This document shows positions 1 to 8,236 of a DNA stretch of 16,554 nt, in pieces. Origin of the DNA: Pleomorphochaeta sp964545735. Its GTDB lineage: Bacteria; Spirochaetota; Spirochaetia; Sphaerochaetales; Sphaerochaetaceae. The translations under genes were made by a program, and so were the position numbers. Location: NCBI GenBank assembly GCA_964545735.1, contig CAZJGS010000055.1, positions 1-16,554 on the forward strand, read 5' to 3'. Within the stretch, counting starts at the first letter, position 1. Every line of letters starts with the position of its first letter. The notes under the pieces were generated by a model that was given only the letters and a program-made list of their open reading frames with translations, was not told the DNA's origin and did no database searches.

Positions 1-1123
1 TACCTGAATTATACGAATAGCCATCAGGGCACGAATGGTCTGGGGGCAATTCGCACTGGTCACGATCGGAACTGTATGTCCCGTTAACGGGACAAATTAC
101 CGCTTTCGTACAAGAGCCGAGAGTGCTGTTATAAGTATATCCGGCGGGGCATAAATCGCTTGTAACGACTATTTCGCACAAATCGGAAGTAGGGTTCAGT
201 CCTCCCCCATCAGGACAGGTTGCATCCATAGCGCACGTGTCAATTTCTGAAATATAGATATATCCGGTGGAACAGCCTACATTTGGGGTTGCTTCACATT
301 TATCAGTACCGGTATTCAGTACGGTTCCATCAGGACAAATCGGATCTGCAGATGTAGCAATACATTCAACCGCGTCAACGGGACAAAAATACGCCTGCTC
401 TATCTGAACACACGTATCCATCTCCCCTATATCTACATTCCCGTTTCCATTTGTATCATTGGCACACACATAATCCGTAACACTATATGTAGAATCTGTA
501 GTTTCAACATCATTACTGAAGATAAGATTGTTTGCGTTAGTCTTTCCGTAAACCACCCAATTATTCAGAGGTATATTCCGCTGACTTAAAATGCCGTTAC
601 TGACATTCTGCTGCTGCCATTTACATGCTAAATCATCGTCCTCTGTATAACAGTATGGAGAAGTCTCGTTTGTGCCTGCCAGTTCCGGAAATGAATTATC
701 AGAGGGGCGTATTGAGTAGGAAGATGAATACACATCCTGATCATATAAAATAAAAGAAGCTCTAACGGCCCTGCCTTCATTTTCTATTGTGCATGTTATC
801 TTATTGTGTATTTCGGTATAAGATGTGTTTGGAATGAAGTCCCGCGCTGAACCATCGCACATAACCTGGACAGCAGTCCCATCATATTTAAATGTAGCTT
901 GATTGTCCGTAATGGGAATATTATCTCCATTACCATCAACGGACGGTATAAAAACGATAATATGCTTTGTAAAACTTGAAGGAAGCGCGCTTCTATATAT
1001 TGATATGTGATATTCTGTGCTGCCCTGGCATACAACGGGTGACGATGCCCATACCGAGAGGGAGGGCACCAGGCAGAAAAAAGAAAAAAAAAGCCCTAAA
1101 CACAAATTGTTTAATCTTCGCAT
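1..1123 (-). CDS. Secreted cysteine-repeat protein, 3' end cut by window edge (possible TraN-like)
   Basis: An open frame starts at the ATG at 1123 and runs uninterrupted through 374 codons to the left edge. Residues 1-26 form a signal peptide (basic MRR start, hydrophobic LGLFFSFF core, SVWA-S cleavage). Residues 223-234 (DTNGNGNVDIGE) fit an EF-hand calcium loop. From residue 263 there is a cysteine array with exact C-X12-C units: C263/C276, C284/C297, C303/C316, C325/C338, C344/C357 and a sixth opening at C365; several units begin CPDG or CPAGY and carry an Asn near position 7. The start overlaps the stop of the VKOR gene by 13 nt, with GGGTGAG just upstream as a ribosome site. Position downstream of traC and the high cysteine content suggest a TraN-type mating-pair protein or pilus-tip adhesin; this is inference, since no TraN-specific motif is recognised. 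The C-terminus is outside the window. Confidence 0.8.
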   Translation of the reverse strand, partial: MRRLNNLCLGLFFSFFCLVPSLSVWASSPVVCQGSTEYHISIYRSALPSSFTKHIIVFIPSVDGNGDNIPITDNQATFKYDGTAVQVMCDGSARDFIPNTSYTEIHNKITCTIENEGRAVRASFILYDQDVYSSSYSIRPSDNSFPELAGTNETSPYCYTEDDDLACKWQQQNVSNGILSQRNIPLNNWVVYGKTNANNLIFSNDVETTDSTYSVTDYVCANDTNGNGNVDIGEMDTCVQIEQAYFCPVDAVECIATSADPICPDGTVLNTGTDKCEATPNVGCSTGYIYISEIDTCAMDATCPDGGGLNPTSDLCEIVVTSDLCPAGYTYNSTLGSCTKAVICPVNGTYSSDRDQCELPPDHSCPDGYSYNSG

Positions 1124-1929
1124 GACTCACCCGCCTTGCATGTACCCGCATGCGCAGAAGTTGAGAATAACTCGGACATCCATGCACTCTTCTCCTTATT
1201 GTAACTGATATTGGAAAGGTATTCCTGTATCTTGACCTCACCTATCAAGATCCTTTTTTCAGTCTCGCCATTTATGAATAGTACAGGAACCTCATCTATG
1301 TTCATATTTTTGAGGAACCTGCTATGCTCTTCTGCTGGAAATTCATTGATCTGAAGATCACAGTCTTTGCATAAGCTCTTAATAGTTTTACAATGAGGAC
1401 AGTTTTCACTATAAAACAAGACAAGTTGGTTATTGTGTATACAGTTGCAGTTACTTGCAGCAGGTAGCACAAGATAAAACAAACTGAAGATTACGACAAA
1501 ACCGGCGAAGCCTGAAAAGACCCCTGTATGCCCTCCTATGATACGCATAATGCTAAGAACAGCAAAAACAGCAAAAACAGCAAGGCAAAACACGCAGGGA
1601 GTATGAACCCTGAATGCCTGATAACCGACAAGAAACCCTTCGGCCAGCAAAGCTGCTATCAGGGTAAAACTTACGAGAGAGTCAATGTGCTTTTCATGCA
1701 GGGAAAGGTTAATTCCTGACAGCAAAGTGAGAATCAAAAATACTGCTATACCCGGTAACAGCATAGTTATATCGCCATACCGGGCTGAATTAGTGACTAT
1801 TTTGCACCCCTCAGTTCCGCATAAGGAAGAGTTATACAGTTGCATGATCAGTTCAGCCGAAACAAATATCAGCCCGGCAAAGCTGACAAGAGGAAATAAT
1901 GTTCTGGATAATGACGATATTCTGTTCAT
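1111..1929 (-). CDS. VKOR-thioredoxin fusion (disulfide-generating membrane oxidoreductase)
   Basis: This 272-residue protein has an N-terminal vitamin K epoxide reductase domain: several membrane helices, the loop cysteine pair C37/C42 (LCGTEGC) and the active-site C112-X-X-C115 (TPCVFC) at the start of a helix. It is followed from about residue 168 by a thioredoxin-like domain with C177-P-H-C180 and the cis-proline in EVPVLF (P215). In the family, VKOR reoxidises a thioredoxin-like partner using quinone, replacing DsbB, and the fused domain then oxidises periplasmic substrates. Further cysteines occur at 161/163, 187/190 and 264/270. The gene begins 3 bp after the traC stop and overlaps the cysteine-repeat gene, so it is part of the transfer operon. 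The likely job is disulfide formation in Cys-rich Tra proteins; VKOR membership is well supported by the cysteine pattern, substrate choice is inference. Confidence 0.88.
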   Translation of the reverse strand: MNRISSLSRTLFPLVSFAGLIFVSAELIMQLYNSSLCGTEGCKIVTNSARYGDITMLLPGIAVFLILTLLSGINLSLHEKHIDSLVSFTLIAALLAEGFLVGYQAFRVHTPCVFCLAVFAVFAVLSIMRIIGGHTGVFSGFAGFVVIFSLFYLVLPAASNCNCIHNNQLVLFYSENCPHCKTIKSLCKDCDLQINEFPAEEHSRFLKNMNIDEVPVLFINGETEKRILIGEVKIQEYLSNISYNKEKSAWMSELFSTSAHAGTCKAGESCED

Positions 1930-1932
1930 AAA

Positions 1933-4449
1933 TTACTGTTTCCCTTCCTCAACCATTTTCTTGATCGCCTCGGCATAGGTTGCTCCATTTCGAGTGTAAG
2001 AGTCGATCTTTGCGTTATCATCGGCATCAGATGTGTATATGTAGTAGGAATATGGATCAACGACCAGTCTCATCACTCCTTGTCCTCCTGGTCCGTCCAC
2101 AAAAACTTCTGAATACTTCGGCCTTCTGTTTTGGACACTCTTTAATAGATCCATTACAAATGGCTCATAATCTATAATCTTCTCCTGTTTTGCCTTTTCA
2201 AAATCCGACGATTCAAGATAAAACTTGTATGCTGAGTTTGCCTGAATAACATCCCCAACATCACCAGCCATCTTTAAATCAAGCAGACTCTGGGTGATTG
2301 TTGTAAAACTGCCACCGTATTTTCTTGCCCGTCTGTAACCATCTTCAATTACATTCTTCAACATGGAACCTTCCTTGAAAAATCTCCATGCCTCATCAAA
2401 GATGATCAATCTTTTCTGCGACCTGTCCGACAAGTACAGGTTTGAGGTAACATAATTGATTAATTGAAGGGTAATAACACCGAAAAGTTCCGGTTGTGCT
2501 GCCAGTTCCTCAAGCTCAAGAATGACGAAATCATCTCGTGCTATGTCCAGGGTGGAGGTTCCATTAAACCATTTCCCGTAAGTGCCGTGTGATGTAAAAT
2601 TTTGCAGGTTAAATGCCAGCTTGACTGATATATTTCTGAGATCATCAGTAAAGTGTGAATTGCTGTTTTCATCTTCAGGATTAGATTTGAGCAGATCGTC
2701 AGTGCCGGTATATTTTGGATATTTATTCAAGTACTTATATATTTTATCTATATCTGCTTCATTAGCAAATTTCTCGTATGCCCAATATATGGCACTTTTT
2801 ATCAATGTCATTTCCGTTTCATCAGGTACTTCCTGAGTGGTCGAATAGATCATTTGTGCTACAATTGCACTGAGGGAGCCTATGTCATCATCAATATCCA
2901 CCACATTCGTAAATGGGTTAAGTACGATATTTGAATCTTTAGCAAAGTTTATGAAGTTTCCATTGAGAACAGAGCATAACTTTTTGTAGGATCGTCCAAT
3001 GTCAATGATACGAACAATGGCACCGGAGGAAAAGTAGTTAAATACAAGTGAATTCATAAGGAATGATTTCCCACTACCGGAAGCTGCGGAGATCAGAGCG
3101 TTATTGTTACTTGCGTGCTTGTCGAAAATATCCATTTTAACTATCTGTCCTTTTCGTCCGACAAATAAGCTTACAGGTGCTCCAGACCCTGAAAAATCTG
3201 TTTGTATAGGAAGGCATCTCACTGCAGCTTCAGGCTGACAAATGTTGTCCCTTTTTATAAAATCCAGATTCTTTCCCACATTAAAGAGGCCAAAAGGAAG
3301 TGCGGACATAAAGAGGACATTAAGTATTCCTCTGTCTTTTTGAGTGACCAGCCCTTGTGCTTCCCATATTCGCTTTATTCGTGCGCTTGTTTCCTGCGAT
3401 CTTATTTCATTATCAGATATGTGCCACACGATAGGCATAACCCTGATGAAAGGGACCCCCTTTTCAAGTTCCCCTGTTGCCCACATATATTCCTCCTGCT
3501 TGCGTTTGAGAGACGGAGCAAAGCTGCCGACAGCTTCCTGCTGGAGAACAAAATTACATTTACCATGAAGATTTGTTTTTTGGTTTTCGAAGATAAGATT
3601 GACAGTAATGATAAAAGGATCATTAATCTGACTACCGTCATCGCGGCCTCCCCCTATACCTCCGCTTAAAAGGTTAAAAGTAAGCGGACCAATCTCATTT
3701 GTCATTCTTTTAACTGTCTGGCATCTTAAAATCTTATTGCCGGTTACGATCTTGTCCCACTTGGTTTTAATCACGGTGTCTGAGAGGATAATCTGTTGAT
3801 TAATTGGCGTATGCTCTTCGTAAGGCATATCATCCGGTGGAAAATCGTTAAGCAGCTTTGACAGTAAATTTATCAGACTGTGTGGAGATACCGGTCTGGG
3901 GTTTAGGTAAACCCCTTTTAATGTTTCGTAGATGTTCTCCTTGATATCAGAGAGAATTTCATTAAGAATATTTTTATTCTTATATATTTTTAATGCCACA
4001 AACAGCCTGAAATTGCGGACAGGAATACCCTGTGTTTTGTCAAATCCTTTTGTACCCTCATGATAGTAATTTACTACGTTCTCTACGCTTTCCCGGATAA
4101 TATCTGATTTCCTTACCTTTGTGTTTTGATATTCTTTCAGCGTATGATTTATATGCGGGTCAGCATAAAGAATGAATTGCAGTATGCTGCCCTCGGGTAA
4201 TCCTGCCGTAAACAACCCGTTGAGATTGTTAAATATGGTATCATTCCCATATAGCAGAGGGGTACATTCCCATAAGAATCCGATAGAATTATCGGTACAA
4301 TGATATTGTTGCGTCTCAGGATCATATGCAACATAGGGAAGATAATCTGAAAATGAATTTCTGAATGTCATTTTTTTTAATTCTGCTTTAGTTATCCCCA
4401 CGTGTTTTCCAAATAAAAACTCTTTAAGATTCAAATCCAATCTCCTCAC
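1933..4449 (-). CDS. traC: TraC, VirB4-family T4SS assembly ATPase
   Basis: TraC is the inner-membrane-associated ATPase that powers F-pilus assembly. The 838-residue product has the usual TraC length. It shows a Walker A motif AASGSGKS at residues 455-462, with Ala where the first Gly is usual, and a Walker B motif LIIFDEAW with D685/E686, followed by an arginine-rich YRRARK segment and TITQSLLDL, typical of TraC/VirB4. The N-terminal 400 residues match the TraC N-terminal region in layout. The start given is a GTG whose GTGA overlaps the traV stop by 4 nt. A second possibility is a TTG at codon 6 (4434), which sits about 7 nt after a GAGGAG sequence. Family assignment is secure; only the first five residues are in doubt. 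Confidence 0.95.
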   Translation of the reverse strand: MRRLDLNLKEFLFGKHVGITKAELKKMTFRNSFSDYLPYVAYDPETQQYHCTDNSIGFLWECTPLLYGNDTIFNNLNGLFTAGLPEGSILQFILYADPHINHTLKEYQNTKVRKSDIIRESVENVVNYYHEGTKGFDKTQGIPVRNFRLFVALKIYKNKNILNEILSDIKENIYETLKGVYLNPRPVSPHSLINLLSKLLNDFPPDDMPYEEHTPINQQIILSDTVIKTKWDKIVTGNKILRCQTVKRMTNEIGPLTFNLLSGGIGGGRDDGSQINDPFIITVNLIFENQKTNLHGKCNFVLQQEAVGSFAPSLKRKQEEYMWATGELEKGVPFIRVMPIVWHISDNEIRSQETSARIKRIWEAQGLVTQKDRGILNVLFMSALPFGLFNVGKNLDFIKRDNICQPEAAVRCLPIQTDFSGSGAPVSLFVGRKGQIVKMDIFDKHASNNNALISAASGSGKSFLMNSLVFNYFSSGAIVRIIDIGRSYKKLCSVLNGNFINFAKDSNIVLNPFTNVVDIDDDIGSLSAIVAQMIYSTTQEVPDETEMTLIKSAIYWAYEKFANEADIDKIYKYLNKYPKYTGTDDLLKSNPEDENSNSHFTDDLRNISVKLAFNLQNFTSHGTYGKWFNGTSTLDIARDDFVILELEELAAQPELFGVITLQLINYVTSNLYLSDRSQKRLIIFDEAWRFFKEGSMLKNVIEDGYRRARKYGGSFTTITQSLLDLKMAGDVGDVIQANSAYKFYLESSDFEKAKQEKIIDYEPFVMDLLKSVQNRRPKYSEVFVDGPGGQGVMRLVVDPYSYYIYTSDADDNAKIDSYTRNGATYAEAIKKMVEEGKQ

Positions 4450-4922
4450 TCGATTTCAGTTGTGCTGTATATCCATTTAGGCTCGGTGACGAACACATAA
4501 ACATAGCGATAACTGTAAAGGATATTTCCAGGCCCTGTATAAGCCATTATCAAAACCCTCATTACATCAGGTGCTGCAACCATGGGGGATCGAGAATTCT
4601 GTATTAAAGAAATCATCTTGTTATAAAGGCTTTTCTGGTAATTATACCCGGCATTTTTGGTTGTTTCTTTTTGCGTATCTGTCGTGCTTTTCCCGGTCTC
4701 TGCGCAATCGGTACATTCATCATCGCGTTGTAACGATTCATCGTCAGTATTATCCTGTTCGGAAGAAATGCTTTTTTCATATGCGTTCTGCATACTGATG
4801 CACTCTCCCTTATCTACGTTAGGGCACTGAAACTCATCACTGTACGGGTTAAACACGGCACATCCGGTAAAACACAATATAAAGACCACAAACAAGCTAA
4901 TACTTACGATTCTTCTTCTCAT
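4446..4922 (-). CDS. traV: TraV, outer-membrane lipoprotein of the T4SS core
   Basis: TraV is the VirB7-like lipoprotein that anchors the TraK/TraB complex in the outer membrane. The 158-residue product starts with MRRR and a hydrophobic signal ending in FTG-C21, so C21 is the predicted lipidated residue; Phe at -3 is less usual than Leu. Directly after it lies the family signature: NPYSDEFQCP followed by DKGECISMQNAY, with the two cysteines C33 and C42 as in F-type TraV. The middle is an acidic, low-complexity linker with a C-X-X-C (DECTDC). The C-terminus (PMVAAPDVMRVLIMAY and a pair of Tyr-rich strands) also fits TraV. The gene lies 4 bp after traB, has CAGGAGA as ribosome site, and overlaps traC by 4 nt, so translation is likely coupled. 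Confidence 0.93.
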   Translation of the reverse strand: MRRRIVSISLFVVFILCFTGCAVFNPYSDEFQCPNVDKGECISMQNAYEKSISSEQDNTDDESLQRDDECTDCAETGKSTTDTQKETTKNAGYNYQKSLYNKMISLIQNSRSPMVAAPDVMRVLIMAYTGPGNILYSYRYVYVFVTEPKWIYSTTEIE

Positions 4923-4926
4923 AAAC

Positions 4927-6255
4927 TTATTCTCCTGGATCTGAATTATAGTCTTTGATCTTCAGCATTATGCCCTCACTTACTACCGCCGTTACTGTCT
5001 TGTTTGCTCCGACTTCAATAACCGGCATGGTCTGTTCGGCAAGCTGGAGGTAAAACTTCTGAAGGTCCCCCATGGCATTCGATATTCCCTTTCCCACACC
5101 TGCTCTTGCTATATTGGACGCATCTGTATCTGTAAGCCACTCTTGATTTGTCCCTGTTGCTGCACTAAATGAGTTTGTCATGCTTGACTGGTCAAGTGCG
5201 TCACCCATACCTCCCAGGAATCCAGTAAGCGCACTTCTCGCGAGCATAGCTCCCATCTTTGCGGTAACCATACCTTTCAGTCCAACCTTACCGTCACCAT
5301 CGACAATAAAACCTTTGATTGCCTGGTCTATTATGGATGAACCCTCCCTGCTGATACATGAAAGGGTTACAAGCCTTGCATGTACCCGTTCATCGGCCAG
5401 ATTCCCCACACCCTCTGCAATCAAGAAACATCCTTTGAGATTTGCCTTGACCTTGTTTGGGAGAACTGCAAGGTCTTTGACTCTCATAAGTATTGGCTGG
5501 GGATTATTTTTTCCTACCGATGTGGTAGGAGCCGCTAATCCGGAGAGAAGAATCGCCTCCATAAAAGAAGGGGGCAGATATACTTCCTGATTCTCTTTTT
5601 TTTTACCTTTATTATCTTGCTTCTTTAGAGGTTCGCTGTTTGAGACAAAGGATATTCCGCCCATAAAACCCTGTTCTACAGCAATTGGAGGCGGAGGCGG
5701 AGGGGCATACATACTTTTTGCACCCTGTTTTGTTGCCGGCTGGTTAACGGGTGGAGGCGGAGGTATGCTGATCTTATTTTTGGTCGGGCATGAAGATCCC
5801 CTGCCGCTTGTTCCTGCATTGGCAGAAATAACTTCATTAACAACGACAGGTGGTGTTTCTTTTAATTTAAGGATCGCTGATTTGATTTTAGCAATTTCGT
5901 CATTCTGATGAGCTATCTGATTTTGATTAGATTCATAAAGCCCCTTCTCCACCATGTCTTGATCTATGTTAATCTCTCTCGTTTTGTTTTGAGCAACAGC
6001 CTTTTCCTCATCCCCCCCACTGAATGAACGCCCGGAGAACTTATAACCGGCCAGTATTACAAAAATGGCTATAAGGATAAGGCATGCAATAACAATCCTG
6101 CGTTTATTTTTGGGATTGGTATTGGACCACATATCCCGTACAGGCTTTAGCCTATCGGTCTGCTTATCTTCTGATTGCAACTTCTTTTCTTGGGCCTTAT
6201 TTGGAACATCAGACTTTTTGTTTTGGCCACTATTTTTATTCTCTCCATAAAGCAT
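4927..6255 (-). CDS. traB: TraB, VirB10-like channel scaffold
   Basis: TraB spans the periplasm from the inner membrane to the outer-membrane core. The ATG at 6255 was chosen because GAGG lies about 8 nt upstream and it falls 10 bp after the traK stop; the frame stays open to a TTG at 6297, which would overlap traK and has no ribosome site. From this start the protein has 442 residues: a basic, lysine-rich cytoplasmic head (1-53), one membrane helix (54-70), a coiled-coil-like segment near 100-132, two proline tracts (five prolines at 165-169, six at 185-190) and a C-terminal TrbI/VirB10 domain from about 225. The proline-rich linker followed by VYLPPSFMEAILLSGLAAPT is characteristic of the family. 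Three cysteines (in SSCPT, LKGCF and LSCIS) are periplasmic and could pair. Confidence 0.95.
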   Translation of the reverse strand: MLYGENKNSGQNKKSDVPNKAQEKKLQSEDKQTDRLKPVRDMWSNTNPKNKRRIVIACLILIAIFVILAGYKFSGRSFSGGDEEKAVAQNKTREINIDQDMVEKGLYESNQNQIAHQNDEIAKIKSAILKLKETPPVVVNEVISANAGTSGRGSSCPTKNKISIPPPPPVNQPATKQGAKSMYAPPPPPPIAVEQGFMGGISFVSNSEPLKKQDNKGKKKENQEVYLPPSFMEAILLSGLAAPTTSVGKNNPQPILMRVKDLAVLPNKVKANLKGCFLIAEGVGNLADERVHARLVTLSCISREGSSIIDQAIKGFIVDGDGKVGLKGMVTAKMGAMLARSALTGFLGGMGDALDQSSMTNSFSAATGTNQEWLTDTDASNIARAGVGKGISNAMGDLQKFYLQLAEQTMPVIEVGANKTVTAVVSEGIMLKIKDYNSDPGE

Positions 6256-6265
6256 AAAATATTCC

Positions 6266-7057
6266 TCACGAATGAATGTTCTTATTTTCAACCACAAAGA
6301 GTCTTGTCGGTTTGCCCTTGAGAAGTGTCAGCGTTTCGAGGGCTATGCCGATAGGATTCTGTGCCAGTTCAGGAACCAGAAAGTATTTTTCCATTACCTT
6401 CATACGGTCCTTTTTGTATGACTTTTTTAACCGAACAATATATTCCTTGAGCCTGACCCCTTCTCCTTCAGCAATAATTGTTCGATTAAATATGACATCA
6501 ATATCTCTGAATATATCAATCCTGTGATTGACCTTCTTTATGGTAAAACTTTCAGGAATATCGTTGACATACACTTTTTTAATCATCATTATCACCACCT
6601 TTTCCGCAGGCATGTCTTTGAATAATGACAGATTCTCTTCGATCTTTTTAGTATCTCCTGCCAGCTTGACAAATCGCGCAGGAATGTTACGAGGATTGAA
6701 TATCAGGGTATAAATCGTACTTTGCGCGCCGCACACAACATACATTTCCACAGGCTTTTTTACGTAAATATTCTTTCCTGTAGCTGGATCTTTTTTGATG
6801 AGAAACTTCACAAAAACATTATTACCGGCAATTTTAACGGTAACGCCCTTTTCCTGAGAGCAAACAACATCTTTAACCGGCTGTCCTGTGGGACACATAA
6901 TTCTGTTCACGTCCCTGTTACTGAAATCTACACTGGTAGTAATCTCAGGCATGACTTCAACGTAATGATTTAGATCGCCAGCGTATGCACAGCCAGTGGC
7001 AACAACGTATGCAACAGTGACTGCAAAGAAGCTATGAATCCATTTCTTTAAGGTCAT
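6266..7057 (-). CDS. traK: TraK, secretin-like/VirB9-like core protein
   Basis: TraK forms the outer-membrane-proximal ring with TraV and TraB. The 263-residue product begins with a signal peptide (MTLKKW, hydrophobic core, cleavage after AYA at residue 26). A Cys at 23 sits in TGC, but Ala at -3 makes a lipobox unlikely. The remainder is beta-rich; the block VEMYVVCGAQSTIYTLIF followed by NPRNIPARFVKLAG, and the later LKEYIVRLKKSY stretch, look like the TraK family. Placement between traE and traB agrees. The ATG overlaps the end of traE by 26 nt, with GGGAG about 11 nt upstream. Cysteines at about 54, 66 and 109 could form periplasmic disulfides, which fits the DsbC/VKOR genes in the same region. 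Confidence 0.9.
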   Translation of the reverse strand: MTLKKWIHSFFAVTVAYVVATGCAYAGDLNHYVEVMPEITTSVDFSNRDVNRIMCPTGQPVKDVVCSQEKGVTVKIAGNNVFVKFLIKKDPATGKNIYVKKPVEMYVVCGAQSTIYTLIFNPRNIPARFVKLAGDTKKIEENLSLFKDMPAEKVVIMMIKKVYVNDIPESFTIKKVNHRIDIFRDIDVIFNRTIIAEGEGVRLKEYIVRLKKSYKKDRMKVMEKYFLVPELAQNPIGIALETLTLLKGKPTRLFVVENKNIHS

Positions 7058-7589
7058 CTATATAAAATCTCCCGTCTATTATTTTGTATCCCATTATGTA
7101 TTTCTTCTGCTTGTTCTTAATGGGTAAGCTATGGGAAAACTGTTGTCTCAATCCTTGAACTGTGATCTCTCGTTTCGCTTGATTAATTGACATTTTCTGT
7201 ATGTAAAATACACTGGACACCAGCAGCTTTTCGATATTGTCTGCCATGACTGTCAGTCTGCTGTTAAAGGTATTATAAGATTCGGGGGTAACGAATCTGA
7301 GCAACTCGTTACCCTGTCCACGAAACGTATGAGGTGTGTAATTAAATATAAGACCTGTCGTATACCTCGTGAACAGTTTTATATAATCGTCATTGACATT
7401 GTTACCCGAAATCTCAATTCGTCTGTCTACAACAGGCGGTAAGATAATAGTCTTCTGATATTTCAGGGCACTGTAAGATAGTAATGCTGATACAACACAT
7501 GCAATAGCGATGATAACCACTGCAAATTTAAGCAAGCGGTTCTCAGCTTTTATATTGTCCGACTTATTGACAAACATTGTTAACTTCAT
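7032..7589 (-). CDS. traE: TraE, VirB5/VirB8-like inner-membrane assembly factor
   Basis: TraE is an inner-membrane protein required for F-pilus assembly. The 185-residue product has the expected length, a short cytoplasmic N-terminus with MFVNKSDNIKAENRLLKFAV leading into one membrane helix (about 20-42), and a periplasmic domain starting PPVVDRRIEISGNNVNDDYI. The segment around NYTPHTFRGQGNELLRFVTP and YNTFNSRL, then a C-terminal YKIIDGRFYIDDL strand, fits the TraE family layout of an NTF2-like periplasmic fold. The ATG at 7589 has GGTAGG upstream and lies 12 bp after the traL stop. Gene order traL-traE-traK supports the call. Confidence 0.92.
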   Translation of the reverse strand: MKLTMFVNKSDNIKAENRLLKFAVVIIAIACVVSALLSYSALKYQKTIILPPVVDRRIEISGNNVNDDYIKLFTRYTTGLIFNYTPHTFRGQGNELLRFVTPESYNTFNSRLTVMADNIEKLLVSSVFYIQKMSINQAKREITVQGLRQQFSHSLPIKNKQKKYIMGYKIIDGRFYIDDLKEMDS

Positions 7590-7601
7590 TTATCCTACCT
7601 T

Positions 7602-7868
7602 TTACTCTAAAAATGTCTTGGTAAAAGAATCCGGGTAATATTCAAATTTGGCGAGGCCGGTGAAATAAGCACAATGCTGTAAGAACCCTGTGGGATATTT
7701 ATTTTTAAATTTGCTGTATGTGTACGGACCCAAAAACATTAACAGGTAGAACACATTTCCAAAGAGGAACCCGAGTGTAAAAAAGAACAGTATCATGCCA
7801 AGTTCATCAGCCTCGAACCATAGGACCTGTATCGGTGACGACAAATATTGGGGGAATCTTACAGGCAT
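7602..7868 (-). CDS. traL: TraL, small inner-membrane pilus assembly protein (VirB3-like)
   Basis: TraL is a small membrane protein needed for pilus assembly, thought to act with TraC at the inner membrane. The 88-residue product opens with FPQYLSSPIQVLWFEADELG, the TraL signature (a proline-rich N-terminus leading to WxExDE), followed by two closely spaced membrane helices (about 25-36 and 38-48) and a polar tail ending YYPDSFTKTFLE, also usual for TraL. The ATG lies one base after the traA TAA stop and has no clear ribosome site, so it is probably translated by coupling to traA. Confidence 0.92.
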   Translation of the reverse strand: MPVRFPQYLSSPIQVLWFEADELGMILFFFTLGFLFGNVFYLLMFLGPYTYSKFKNKYPTGFLQHCAYFTGLAKFEYYPDSFTKTFLE

Positions 7869-7869
7869 A

Positions 7870-8235
7870 TTAAAAGGTCAAGCCCAGGGATTGTGTGATT
7901 GTATCCGCTTTGATCAGTGCCCCGCCGCCAAGTATCGCACATGCAGCCATTCCAAGTTTTTGCTGAATTGCCGAGAATGCCCCCCATACCATTGCACCCA
8001 GTCCACCAATGTAGCCGATAGGGCCCTTAACCATCTCGTTTACGGCTATATCGTAAACATCATAGGCGAAGGTTCCTGCTGCCGGGGGCGTAATTGCTGA
8101 AGCTATGTTCGCACTGACGAGGACTGCCCCACCGGCCATCAGTGTAATAGCAGCGGCCATTGCCACCTTGGGACTGAACACCAATTTAAGTGAAATCTCA
8201 TTGTACTTTGTTGCTAAGCCTTTAAAACCCTTCAT
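7870..8235 (-). CDS. traA: TraA, F-type propilin
   Basis: TraA is the conjugative pilus subunit. The 121-residue precursor has an unusually long leader, as in F propilin: a basic, amphipathic start, then a hydrophobic stretch ending ANIASA, with predicted signal-peptidase cleavage after A47. This leaves a mature pilin of 74 residues (F pilin has about 70). The mature part starts ITPPAAGTFAYDVYDIAV and contains two hydrophobic helices, about 71-88 and 94-107, separated by a short basic-polar turn (SAIQQKLG), the topology of F pilin. GGAGG lies about 10 nt upstream of the ATG. It is followed directly by traL, as in F. No separate TraQ or TraX is recognised, but see the small membrane gene just upstream. 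Confidence 0.93.
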   Translation of the reverse strand: MKGFKGLATKYNEISLKLVFSPKVAMAAAITLMAGGAVLVSANIASAITPPAAGTFAYDVYDIAVNEMVKGPIGYIGGLGAMVWGAFSAIQQKLGMAACAILGGGALIKADTITQSLGLTF

Positions 8236-8236
8236 T

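Noticed and set aside
993..1241. Minus-strand 82-codon frame at the VKOR/cysteine-repeat gene junction
   Set aside because: It overlaps both real genes in another frame; the signal-peptide gene starting at 1123 explains the DNA better.
1558..1584. Three 9-bp tandem units (AACAGCAAA) inside the VKOR gene
   Set aside because: They encode the in-frame AVFAVFAVL of a membrane helix, so they are explained by coding sequence.
3202..3669. Plus-strand open frame of 155 codons inside traC
   Set aside because: It is antisense to the well-supported TraC ATPase, has no ribosome site and its translation has no domain-like pattern.
5180..5590. Plus-strand open frame of 136 codons inside traB
   Set aside because: Antisense to the conserved TraB C-terminal domain; composition mirrors that of the real gene.
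6256..6297. Upstream TTG start for traB
   Set aside because: It overlaps traK and lacks a ribosome site, while the ATG at 6255 has GAGG at good distance.
6266..7057. TraK as a lipoprotein through Cys 23
   Set aside because: Ala at -3 is outside the usual lipobox and a good AYA cleavage site follows three residues later.
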